Assembly (NCBI GenBank): GCA_011056555.1
Contig: DSEQ01000031.1
Location: 1 to 62,762, forward strand
Source: Candidatus Zixiibacteriota bacterium
GTDB lineage: Bacteria; Zixibacteria; MSB-5A5; JAABVY01
DNA length: 62,762 nt
Reading direction: 5' to 3'
Part shown: piece after piece, positions 16,052 to 24,331 of the stretch
Layout of the letters: every line of letters starts with the position of its first letter
Numbering within the stretch: position 1 is the stretch's first letter
The notes under the pieces: generated by a model
What the model saw: the letters and a program-made list of their open reading frames with translations, nothing else
What the model was told of the DNA's origin: nothing
Database searches by the model: none
Made by a program: the position numbers and the translations under genes

Positions 16052-17395
16052 ATGGATCTGGAAATTTTATCGCGCATTCAATTCGGCTTCACGATTGGCT
16101 TCCATTATCTTTTCCCTGTTTTGAGTATAGGGCTCGGCCTTTTTCTGGTTATCATGGAAGGTGCCTACCTCAAGACAAAGAACCAGATGTACCACAGCAT
16201 GACCCGCTTTTGGGTAAAGATTTTCGCTTTAATCTTCGCTCTCGGGGTGGCTACCGGGATTGTGATGGAATTTCAATTTGGCACAAACTGGGGCACCTAT
16301 TCCCGCTTTGTCGGCGATGTTTTCGGCAGCGCGCTCGCGGCCGAGGGCATCTTCGCGTTTTTTCTCGAATCCGGTTTTCTGGCCATACTCGTTTTCGGAT
16401 GGGACAAGGTCAAGCCGACCACCCATTTCATCTCGACTATCCTGGTTGCTTTCGGAGCACATTTCTCAGCCATCTGGATCGTGGTTGCCAACTCGTGGCA
16501 GCAGACGCCCGCCGGGCATCATATAGTGGGAACGGGCGAAAATGCTAGGGCCGAGATTGTGGATTTCTGGCAGGTGGTTTTCAATCCATCCTTTCTGGAT
16601 CGCATCAGCCATGTCTACATGGGTGCATGGCAGGCCGCAGCCTTTTTTGTGCTGAGCGTCAGCGCTTTCTATCTGTTGAAAAACAAGCACAAGGATTTTG
16701 CCAGAGGGTCGATGAAAATCGGCATCGTGATCGCACTCATAGCGTCTATTCTTCAACTTGTGACCGGCCATTCCAGCGCCAATATGGTGGCCGAACATCA
16801 GCCTGCCAAGCTGGCCGCTATGGAGGCCCATTACCCGGAAAGCGCTCCTGCCGGGCTGTATCTGTTCGGGTGGGTGGACGAAGGCGAGGAAAAAGTAACG
16901 GGCATTGAAATCCCGGGCCTGTTGAGTTTCTTAATTTCCTGGGACCCGGCAGAGCCGGTAACCGGATTGAATGCGTTTGAGCCCGAAGATCGGCCCCCGG
17001 TCAATCTTGTCTTTCAGAGTTATCATATCATGGTGGCGATTGGCATGCTCTTAATACTTCTGGCGCTGATAGCAGCTTTTAAATGGAAAACAGGGTCGCT
17101 GTTCGAATCACGGTGGTTCTTATACGTCATGGTTTTTTCGGTGGTGCTGCCGCAAATTGCGAATCAGATGGGATGGTTCACTGCTGAAGTCGGGCGGCAG
17201 CCCTGGATTGTCTATGGGCTGCTACGGACCAAGGACGGCCTTTCCGCCAGTGTCGGCTCCGGCCAGGTCCTGCTTTCGCTGATTATGTTTACCTTGATAT
17301 ATATTCTTCTGTTTGCCCTGTTTATATTTCTTTTGAATGAGAAGATCAAGGGCGGGCCGGAGAAGTACGAACTTAAAGAGGGGCATATGGCATGA
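16052..17395 (+). CDS. cydA: Cytochrome bd ubiquinol oxidase subunit I
   Basis: 447 residues, the short-Q-loop size class. Nine or so membrane helices. Expected heme ligands are present: H18 (b595), H187 and M327 (b558, in QSYHIMV). E98 and E106 in EGIFAFFLES match the conserved proton-channel acids of helix three. The signature GRQPW is in WFTAEVGRQPWIVYG. It oxidises quinol and reduces oxygen to water with high affinity in the inner membrane. It is coupled to cydB by ATGA. A purine-rich GGGGGAG lies upstream of the ATG at 16052. Confidence 0.97.
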   Translation: MDLEILSRIQFGFTIGFHYLFPVLSIGLGLFLVIMEGAYLKTKNQMYHSMTRFWVKIFALIFALGVATGIVMEFQFGTNWGTYSRFVGDVFGSALAAEGIFAFFLESGFLAILVFGWDKVKPTTHFISTILVAFGAHFSAIWIVVANSWQQTPAGHHIVGTGENARAEIVDFWQVVFNPSFLDRISHVYMGAWQAAAFFVLSVSAFYLLKNKHKDFARGSMKIGIVIALIASILQLVTGHSSANMVAEHQPAKLAAMEAHYPESAPAGLYLFGWVDEGEEKVTGIEIPGLLSFLISWDPAEPVTGLNAFEPEDRPPVNLVFQSYHIMVAIGMLLILLALIAAFKWKTGSLFESRWFLYVMVFSVVLPQIANQMGWFTAEVGRQPWIVYGLLRTKDGLSASVGSGQVLLSLIMFTLIYILLFALFIFLLNEKIKGGPEKYELKEGHMA

Positions 17396-18414
17396 GTCTC
17401 GATCTCAATACAATCTGGTTTATTCTTGTGGGTGTGCTTTTTACGGGATACGCCATTCTGGACGGCTTTGATCTGGGCACCGGCGCATTACATCTGTTTA
17501 CCAGTACCGATAAAGAAAGACGCATCATGCTTAACGCCATCGGCCCGGTCTGGGATGGTAATGAGGTCTGGCTGGTGACCGGCGGGGGTGCGCTCTTTGC
17601 GGCATTTCCGGAAGTCTATGCCACCGCATTCTCGGGCTTTTATATGGCAATTATGCTGCTCCTGCTGGGGTTGATCTTCAGGGCCGTGGCGATTGATTTT
17701 AGAAGCAAGAGGGAAAGCACAACCTGGCGCCAATTCTGGGATATAAGCTTCAGCTTTTCCAGTATCCTGTCGAGCCTCCTGATCGGCATCGCGCTGGGGA
17801 ACATAGCCTGGGGGATTCCGCTCGATGGGGATTTTGAGTACGCCGGCAGATTCATCCGCCTTCTGCATCCCTATGCACTTCTTGTCGGTATCACCACCGT
17901 GGCTTTATTCATGATGCATGGGGCCATATACCTCCTGATGAAAACTGAGGGTGAACTACAGAGCAAGATCAGGGCATGGGTTAATCCAACTATAATCTTC
18001 TTTATAATATGTTATATACTGACAACCATGGCCACGCTGCTTTATGTCCCTCACATGTCCGATAATTTGAAGGCTTTTCCGCCCTTGATGGTAATCCCGC
18101 TCTTAAATGCGCTGGCGATTGCGAATATCCCGCGGGAGATTCATCACGGCCGGGAATTCAGGGCCTTCCTTTCCTCCTGTGCGGCCATGGCTGCCCTTCT
18201 GGCGCTCTTTGGAATCGGCATGTATCCAGATCTTATTATGTCTAATCCCTTGGCAGCCAACAGCCTGACCATATATAATGCGGCCTCTTCAGCCAAAACT
18301 TTGAAGATCATGCTGATTATCGCGATACTGGGTATGCCTCTGGTGATCGCATATACCAGCAGCATATACTGGATATTCCGGGGCAAAGTAAAACTGGATT
18401 CATCGAGTTACTGA
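17392..18414 (+). CDS. cydB: Cytochrome bd ubiquinol oxidase subunit II
   Basis: 340 residues, eight to nine membrane helices, with the typical N-terminus TIWFILVGVLFTGYAILDGFDLGTGAL and GPVWDGNEVWLVTGGGALFAAFP. It is the structural partner of CydA. The start overlaps the cydA stop by four bases. I could not find a cydX-like small subunit downstream: 18415-18476 holds no convincing reading frame, and the next gene is a ZIP transporter. Confidence 0.97.
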   Translation: MSLDLNTIWFILVGVLFTGYAILDGFDLGTGALHLFTSTDKERRIMLNAIGPVWDGNEVWLVTGGGALFAAFPEVYATAFSGFYMAIMLLLLGLIFRAVAIDFRSKRESTTWRQFWDISFSFSSILSSLLIGIALGNIAWGIPLDGDFEYAGRFIRLLHPYALLVGITTVALFMMHGAIYLLMKTEGELQSKIRAWVNPTIIFFIICYILTTMATLLYVPHMSDNLKAFPPLMVIPLLNALAIANIPREIHHGREFRAFLSSCAAMAALLALFGIGMYPDLIMSNPLAANSLTIYNAASSAKTLKIMLIIAILGMPLVIAYTSSIYWIFRGKVKLDSSSY

Positions 18415-18476
18415 GTCAATGCTGGAGGTCTCTAGATTGAGTTGAAGCTGGAGTAGAAGAAAAACGTAAATATATA

Positions 18477-19289
18477 ATGAATATAATACATTTTTTCGAA
18501 GGCTTACATCCAATTGTCCAGGCGCTGGTCGGAACATTATTCACTTATTTTATGACCGCCGCCGGGTCCGCTACGGTCTTTTTTAAAGGAGAGTTCAGTC
18601 GCAAGACTCTGGATGGCATGCTTGGATTTGCCGCGGGCGTGATGATAGCCGCCAGCTACTGGTCACTGCTGGCTCCTGCAATTGCAATGTCGGAAGGTAA
18701 ATCCGTACCCGCATATGTGCCTGCACTTGTCGGCTTTATTTTGGGCGCCATATGCCTACGCCTGATCGACATGGTGCTACCGCATCTTCACGCCATGTAT
18801 AATGATGAATATGAAGGAATTAGCACAACCTGGCGGAGAACAACACTGCTCATCCTTGCTATCACGCTCCATAATTTCCCCGAAGGGCTTGCGGTGGGGG
18901 TAGCCTTTGGAGCTGCTGCCGCCGGACTCGAGGAAGCCACAATTGCCGGAGCGGTGGCACTGGCTCTAGGAATAGGCATCCAGAATTTCCCTGAGGGCGC
19001 GGCAGTCTCCCTGCCATTGAGAAGAGAACAGAGATCCCGCCTGAAGAGCTTTTTCTATGGACAGTTGTCAGGTGTGGTCGAGCCTGTAGCGGGCGTAATG
19101 GGCGCTGCCCTGGTCTTGATCGCAAAGCCGCTTCTGCCGTATGCTCTGGCGTTTGCAGCCGGCGCTATGATCTTCGTGGTGGTTGAGGAGCTGGTGCCGG
19201 AGGCCAGCAGGGAACACTCCCATGCCGCTACGGCTGGTGTAATCCTGGGTTTTGCGGTGATGATGACCCTCGATGTCGCCCTGGGCTGA
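18477..19289 (+). CDS. ZIP family metal transporter (GufA-like)
   Basis: 270 residues and about eight membrane helices. The two metal-binding motifs of ZIP proteins are clear: H132-N-F-P-E136-G in helix four and Q169-N-F-P-E173-G in helix five, the latter with Gln in place of His as in the GufA branch. The histidines in LPHLHAM lie in the cytosolic loop. It is expected to import zinc or another divalent metal through the inner membrane. The ATG at 18477 is preceded by no strong ribosome-binding site. It is separated from cydB by 62 bases and may be read from the same transcript. Confidence 0.9.
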   Translation: MNIIHFFEGLHPIVQALVGTLFTYFMTAAGSATVFFKGEFSRKTLDGMLGFAAGVMIAASYWSLLAPAIAMSEGKSVPAYVPALVGFILGAICLRLIDMVLPHLHAMYNDEYEGISTTWRRTTLLILAITLHNFPEGLAVGVAFGAAAAGLEEATIAGAVALALGIGIQNFPEGAAVSLPLRREQRSRLKSFFYGQLSGVVEPVAGVMGAALVLIAKPLLPYALAFAAGAMIFVVVEELVPEASREHSHAATAGVILGFAVMMTLDVALG

Positions 19290-19357
19290 GTTTCACCCCG
19301 TTGAATTAGCAATCAGCGCCAGTTTTCCGGAACTTTCAGGGGAAATCGGTATTAATA

Positions 19358-19384
19358 TATACAGGATAAATATAATCCTGTATA
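19358..19384. promoter_or_regulatory. Perfect inverted repeat, candidate operator upstream of iscA-like gene
   Basis: TATACAGGAT, seven bases AAATATA, then ATCCTGTATA: two perfect ten-base arms forming a 27-base palindrome, 51 bases upstream of the IscA-like start. There is no T-run after it, so it is not a terminator. It looks like a binding site for a dimeric repressor or activator, identity unknown. It lacks the LexA (CTGT-N8-ACAG) and IscR patterns I know. Confidence 0.6.
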
Positions 19385-19434
19385 CTTGCCGTATATACCC
19401 GTGAAATAGGATAGAACCGAAAGGAGTTGTACCG

Positions 19435-19755
19435 GTGAATATAGAGATTAGCAGGAAGGCTCGGAGCGAATTGCTCAGCCTGAAGGGCGATCCGGATGAC
19501 TTTCTGCGGATAAGGGTGATTACAGGCGGATGTGCCGGTTTGACCTATCGTCCCGGTTTCGACTGCGAAATGGGGGATGATGATGTGGTCCTGTATGAAA
19601 ATAGTGGCCTGAAGGTGGTTGCGGATATGAAAAGTGCGCTTTACACCCATGGCCTTGAGATAGATTATTCGGATGATCTTATCAATTCCGGTTTTCGTTT
19701 CGCCAACAGAAGAGCCCGGAAATCCTGCGGATGCGGGCAGTCATTTGAGGCTTAA
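19435..19755 (+). CDS. HesB/IscA-family iron-sulfur carrier
   Basis: 106 residues, one HesB domain. The three expected cysteines are C33 (TGGCAGLTY), C98 and C100 (SCGCGQSF), with the C-terminal pair in its usual place. A-type carriers deliver [2Fe-2S] or [4Fe-4S] clusters to apo-proteins in the cytosol. IscA, ErpA and SufA cannot be told apart here. The GTG start is preceded by AAGGAG. The palindrome at 19358-19384 upstream may regulate it. No isc or suf genes are near. Confidence 0.9.
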   Translation: MNIEISRKARSELLSLKGDPDDFLRIRVITGGCAGLTYRPGFDCEMGDDDVVLYENSGLKVVADMKSALYTHGLEIDYSDDLINSGFRFANRRARKSCGCGQSFEA

Positions 19756-19778
19756 CATTATAAACCTGAGTTGTTTAT

Positions 19779-19991
19779 ATGAGTATGAAGCCAATCGACA
19801 TTTCCGGCGGGGAATCGGTCTATTGCTTCAATGAAGCTCAGATGAAGAAAGCGCTGGAACTGGCGAATAACAATCCGGAGAGTTCTGAAAGGATTCAGAG
19901 TCACTTGAAAAGGATTGAATCGGATTTGAACCGCAATGAACAAGCAGCCCTGGCGTTTGTGATTGTGGATAGTTTGATAAAATCCCATTAA
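19779..19991 (+). CDS. Small hypothetical protein
   Basis: 70 residues, acidic to neutral and probably all-helical (MKKALELANNNPESSERIQSHLKRIESDLNRNEQAALAFVIVDSLIK), with no signal peptide. I do not recognise the family. It starts 23 bases after the IscA-like stop on the same strand, so cotranscription with that gene is likely. The ribosome-binding site is weak and the second Met (19785) is an alternative start. Confidence 0.55.
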   Translation: MSMKPIDISGGESVYCFNEAQMKKALELANNNPESSERIQSHLKRIESDLNRNEQAALAFVIVDSLIKSH

Positions 19992-20118
19992 TGGCCGCGG
20001 TCTGAAATGAAAACAGGTCAACTCTCCTGGTGACTGCGGTCATTTCTTTAGCGGGAATGTAAAAAAGATGGGGAATAATTGCTTTTATGCAGTAGATAAT
20101 CTTGAAGAATTTAGTGAC

Positions 20119-20146
20119 TTGACAAAGTTGTATTTTTGCGTACAAT
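20119..20146 (+). promoter_or_regulatory. Sigma-70-type promoter for the DUF4159-DUF4175 operon
   Basis: TTGACA, a 16-base spacer, then TACAAT. The leader to the gene at 20233 is about 80 bases. Confidence 0.75.
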
Positions 20147-20232
20147 AGATAGAAATAGCACAAGATTACTTATCTTTTAGGTTTTTCAGGGCTGATTCCA
20201 AACTTTTACTTCGGAAGGCTGTTTAATATACT

Positions 20233-20922
20233 ATGACAAAGGCATTCAGATTCTGTTTTTGCACGATACTTCCGGCTTTGATACTATTTACAGTCCCTAT
20301 CTCTGCTCAAACCGCTGATGATAATCCCAGCGCGGTGCAGATTGCCCGCTTAAAATATTTCGGCGGAGGGGACTGGTACTGGGGACCATCAGCTCTGCCG
20401 AACCTGATAGATTTTGTTAACCGTAACTGTCCGATTGAGATAGCTTCGGAGGAGGTAAGGTTGACCCTGACTGATGAAAAGCTCTTTCATTATCCTTTCC
20501 TGTTTTTGACCGGACATGGCCCGATTCGCTTTTCCGAGGAAGAGGCCGGTAGATTAAGGGAATACCTTTCCGCCGGAGGATTCCTGTTTGCCAACGATTC
20601 TTACGGTATGAAAGAGTCCTTCTTCGAGTCGATGAAAGAGGTCTTCCCGGAAAATGATCCGGTCGAGCTTCCTTTCAGTTATGGTATATTCAATTGTTAT
20701 TACAATTTCTCCAACGGTCTGCCGAAAATACATAAGCATGAAGAAAAGCCGCCGCAGGCATTCGGATGGTTTTTAGACGACCGCCTGGTGGCACTTTTCG
20801 CCTATGAATCGGATATCGGGGACGGATGGGAAGATCCATCTGTTCATAATGATCCCCCCGAGAAGCGCCAGGCCGCTTTGCGCATGGGAGCCAATATATT
20901 AACCTGGGTACTTTTAAATTAG
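20233..20922 (+). CDS. DUF4159 exported protein
   Basis: 229 residues: a signal peptide (about 1-25, ending PISAQ) then one DUF4159 domain. It is recognisable from ARLKYFGGGDWYWGPSALPNL, FLFLTGHGPIRFSEEEAGRLREYLSAGGFLFAND and YGIFNCYYNF. DUF4159 has a glutamine-amidotransferase-like/ThuA-like fold, but a catalytic role is not established. It is found beside DUF4175 genes in several FCB lineages; here DUF4175 follows after ten bases. Confidence 0.85.
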   Translation: MTKAFRFCFCTILPALILFTVPISAQTADDNPSAVQIARLKYFGGGDWYWGPSALPNLIDFVNRNCPIEIASEEVRLTLTDEKLFHYPFLFLTGHGPIRFSEEEAGRLREYLSAGGFLFANDSYGMKESFFESMKEVFPENDPVELPFSYGIFNCYYNFSNGLPKIHKHEEKPPQAFGWFLDDRLVALFAYESDIGDGWEDPSVHNDPPEKRQAALRMGANILTWVLLN

Positions 20923-20932
20923 TGAGGATTGT

Positions 20933-23900
20933 ATGCCCGACGACAACAGAATTGCGCTTATAACATCGCGCCTTAAAAGGCTGGGGGGCTACATCCTTGG
21001 AAAAAGAATTTTGTACGGCCTTTTACTGTTGCTGTCGCTTTTTCTGGCAGCGAGTTTTCTGGCCGCATTGAGTCATGCCGTGTTCTATCTTCCCGCCTGG
21101 TACCGTACCGCATTTGTGGCGGCGGTAATGGCCGCGGGTGTGGGCCTTTTCCTGTGGTTTATTGCCTGGCCCATAATCCGAAGACCCTCAAATGAAGAGT
21201 TGGCTCTTCTGGTCGAGAAACGGTATCCCGACCTGAAAAATCGGATGATTGCAGCATTGCAGTTGGAACGAAAGCTCTTGAACAATAAAGAGAATTATTC
21301 TCCCGCTCTGATCGAACAGTGTATCCGGCAGGCTGAGGAATTGTCAGACCAGATAGAATTCAAAAAAAGCTATCAATCCAGCAAAGTGTCCAGCGGCTTC
21401 AAATATTTCGGTGCGACCCTGATAATGACATTTGCGTTCTGGCTCCTTTCTCCGGGTATATTCAATTCTTCAATGGAGGTTTTCTCCAATCCGTTAAAAG
21501 AGATTCCCAGAGTACTGACATATGATCTGCAGGTATCTCCCCAAAATGCCGATATTCTCAAATTTGATGACCTGGAGATCGATGCCTTTGTATTCGGGAG
21601 TAAGCTCCCCAATAAAGCCAGAATTCACTGGAAACTGGCAGATGACTGGCGTTCAGACGAGATTGAGAAACAGGATAGAATCGAGAATGTTCCTGAGACT
21701 CAGTCCGGCTTGCTGGCGGGGGCTCCCGACACCTCGCTCTTTAAGTATGATTTCAAAGAGATCAGGCATGATTTCCAGTACTATGTCGAGGCGGGCGACA
21801 GGATCTCAGAGATATACAACGTGCGCGTTGTGGATAAGCCCCGTATCAATAATATCAAGCTCACATATTTCTATCCCAAATATACCGGCCTTGCGCCGGT
21901 GGTGCTGGACGAAAATGACGGCACAATCCAGGCTTTAAAGGGGACCAGGGTCAAAATAGAGGGAGAATTGAACAAGCCTGTCGTGGAGGGCAGAATTGTC
22001 TATGAAGATGGTGAGAGTGATGAACTGCAGATCGACGATAACAGGATTGGAAAGACATTAAAGATCATGGGAAACGGCTCGTACCACCTTGAAGTTACCG
22101 ACAATATAGGTCATACCAATCCGGACCCGATCGAGTACAAAATTTATATGACCGAAGACAATTACCCATCGGTCGAGGTGGTCAGGCCTGGAAATAATAT
22201 CGATCTCGATGATTATCTGGCCTTCGATCTGGCGGCCACGCTCTCCGACGACTATGGTTTCTCGCGCCTCGTACTGCATTACACTGTACATCTGTCGCCG
22301 ATGGAGGCAAGCAGTGATTCGATCGAGTTCAAATTTGACAAATCAAAAACCGATCAGTTGATAGAATTCTACTGGGATCTCTCCAATAAAGGTCTCTATC
22401 CCGGCAGCTATGTCGATTATTACTTCGAAGTCTGGGACAATGATAATATTTCCGGCCCCAAGTCGGCAGTTTCCAGAACCTATAGTGCGCGTCATCCTAC
22501 CATCGAGGAGATGTTCGTTGATATCGAGGAGGCGCGTGAGGATATGATCTCCGAAATGGTCGAGGCTTTCAGGCAGGAGATGCAGTTGCAGGAGCGCGCC
22601 AAGGAACTCCGTGAGGACCTCCAGTTCCAGGATGAGACCGAATGGGAAACACAAAAAGATATCGAGAAGATGCAGCAGGAACAGCAGGAGGTGATGGATA
22701 ACCTGGAAAAAATGGCCGAGCAGTTCGACAAGCTCAACCAGGAAGCCAAGAAAAACGACCTTCTCACGCTGGAAATGATTCAGAAGTTAAACGAGCTCCA
22801 GAAGCTTTTCGATGAGGTCGCTACCGAGGAAATGAAAGAGGCGATGAAACAGCTTCAGGAGGCATTGGAGAATATGGATAAGAGTGAGCTCGAGCAGGCC
22901 ATGAAGGATTTCGAGATGTCCACCGAGGAGATGATCCAGAATATCGAACGCTCCATAGCTCAGCTCAAGCGATTCCAGATCGAGCAGAAGATGCAGGCCA
23001 TGATTGCCATGGCTGAAAAAATTCTCGAGAATCAGAATGCCGTAAACGAAAAAGCCGAGCAGTCTGAGGAATCGGAGCTGCCTAATCTCAAGAGCAGGGA
23101 AGACCAGAACGCCTCCGATACCAAACAGCTCAAGGAGGAAGCATCCAGGCTGCGTGAAATGCTGGCGGAAAACCAGCTTGAAATGGAACCCAATGCAGGG
23201 GAATTCTGCCAGTCAGTGGAAAACACTGACGCCGATATGGATATGAACGAGATGTCTGAGAGCCTGCAGAACCAGCAAAAGCCGGAGGCCACTAATTCCG
23301 GCCAGAGCGCTTCAGCCAAGATCGAGGATATGCTCGCGCAGATGAAGAATGCCCAGGCGAAATTCAACAATCAGATGTCGGCCGAGATGGCCCAGAAGAT
23401 GCGCGAGGCGATCGACGACCTCCTCTACCTTTCGGATGAGCAGGAAGCACTATACAACGAGATCCTTCCGCTTAATCCCCACTCCCAGGTACTGCCGGAG
23501 TATGCCCAGAAGCAGCAGGATCTGAGAAGTGAGGCGGAGCGTCTGCGCCAGGAACTTCAGGAGGTTGCCAAGCAATCGGTCTTCATCCAGAACGCCCTGG
23601 ACGAGTATATGAAGGGTGTCTGCAATTCGATGGAGAGTTCGATATCATCACTGACCGAGAAGAACGGGCGCTCTGCCGCCAGTCACCAGTCCGATGGAAT
23701 CTATTCTCTCAATCAGTCAGCGCAGACATTGATCGAGTCCTTAAACAGTCAGTCACAGTGCAATTCGAGCTGCAGCAATAATCAATCCATGTTCCAGAAA
23801 ATGAACAAGTTGTCCAAGGGACAGCAGAAGGTAAATAAACAGACCCAGAGCATGTGCGACAATCCCGGACAAAAACCGGGCAAGCCCAGCGAGGACGCGA

Positions 23901-24331
23901 TGCGCCGCCTGGCAGCTCAGCAGCAGGGCCTGAGGCAGGGGATCAGCGAGATGATCGACGAGTTCGGCGACCGCAAGGATGTCGCCGGTCGTCTGGATAA
24001 GATGGCCGAGGAGATGAAGAAAGTTATCGAGGCTCTTGAATCCGGTGATGTGGGCAGTCCTACACTGGAAAGACAGAAACGCGTTTATTCGCGCATGCTC
24101 GATTTCCAGCTTTCACTTGAAAGACGGGATTATTCCGAAAAACGCAGGGCGGATACAGGAGCGGATGTTGTCCGCAGGTCTCCGGCGGAACTGGAACTGG
24201 AGAAACGCATGCAGGAGTCCGCCTATCGGGCCAGGCTGGAAAAATTCCTTGATGAAGCCTATCCGCCGGAATACGAAGCCTTGATCAAGGATTATTACAA
24301 AGCTCTTATAAACAACGACCGGGATAAGTGA
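20933..24331 (+). CDS. DUF4175 membrane protein with long coiled coil
   Basis: 1132 residues. Two N-terminal membrane helices (about 25-45 and 55-78) and a third near 158-175 are followed by a large Ig-like beta region (about 190-520), then a very long Glu/Gln/Lys-rich coiled coil (about 525-780), a Gln/Ser-rich stretch (780-1000) and a charged tail. This fits DUF4175, a family of unknown function often in operons with DUF4159 and BatA/MoxR-type genes; no MoxR or BatA is here. Membrane anchorage plus a long coiled coil suggests a structural envelope role, but that is inference. It overlaps the TPR gene by one base (TGATG). GAGGAT precedes the ATG. Confidence 0.8.
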   Translation: MPDDNRIALITSRLKRLGGYILGKRILYGLLLLLSLFLAASFLAALSHAVFYLPAWYRTAFVAAVMAAGVGLFLWFIAWPIIRRPSNEELALLVEKRYPDLKNRMIAALQLERKLLNNKENYSPALIEQCIRQAEELSDQIEFKKSYQSSKVSSGFKYFGATLIMTFAFWLLSPGIFNSSMEVFSNPLKEIPRVLTYDLQVSPQNADILKFDDLEIDAFVFGSKLPNKARIHWKLADDWRSDEIEKQDRIENVPETQSGLLAGAPDTSLFKYDFKEIRHDFQYYVEAGDRISEIYNVRVVDKPRINNIKLTYFYPKYTGLAPVVLDENDGTIQALKGTRVKIEGELNKPVVEGRIVYEDGESDELQIDDNRIGKTLKIMGNGSYHLEVTDNIGHTNPDPIEYKIYMTEDNYPSVEVVRPGNNIDLDDYLAFDLAATLSDDYGFSRLVLHYTVHLSPMEASSDSIEFKFDKSKTDQLIEFYWDLSNKGLYPGSYVDYYFEVWDNDNISGPKSAVSRTYSARHPTIEEMFVDIEEAREDMISEMVEAFRQEMQLQERAKELREDLQFQDETEWETQKDIEKMQQEQQEVMDNLEKMAEQFDKLNQEAKKNDLLTLEMIQKLNELQKLFDEVATEEMKEAMKQLQEALENMDKSELEQAMKDFEMSTEEMIQNIERSIAQLKRFQIEQKMQAMIAMAEKILENQNAVNEKAEQSEESELPNLKSREDQNASDTKQLKEEASRLREMLAENQLEMEPNAGEFCQSVENTDADMDMNEMSESLQNQQKPEATNSGQSASAKIEDMLAQMKNAQAKFNNQMSAEMAQKMREAIDDLLYLSDEQEALYNEILPLNPHSQVLPEYAQKQQDLRSEAERLRQELQEVAKQSVFIQNALDEYMKGVCNSMESSISSLTEKNGRSAASHQSDGIYSLNQSAQTLIESLNSQSQCNSSCSNNQSMFQKMNKLSKGQQKVNKQTQSMCDNPGQKPGKPSEDAMRRLAAQQQGLRQGISEMIDEFGDRKDVAGRLDKMAEEMKKVIEALESGDVGSPTLERQKRVYSRMLDFQLSLERRDYSEKRRADTGADVVRRSPAELELEKRMQESAYRARLEKFLDEAYPPEYEALIKDYYKALINNDRDK

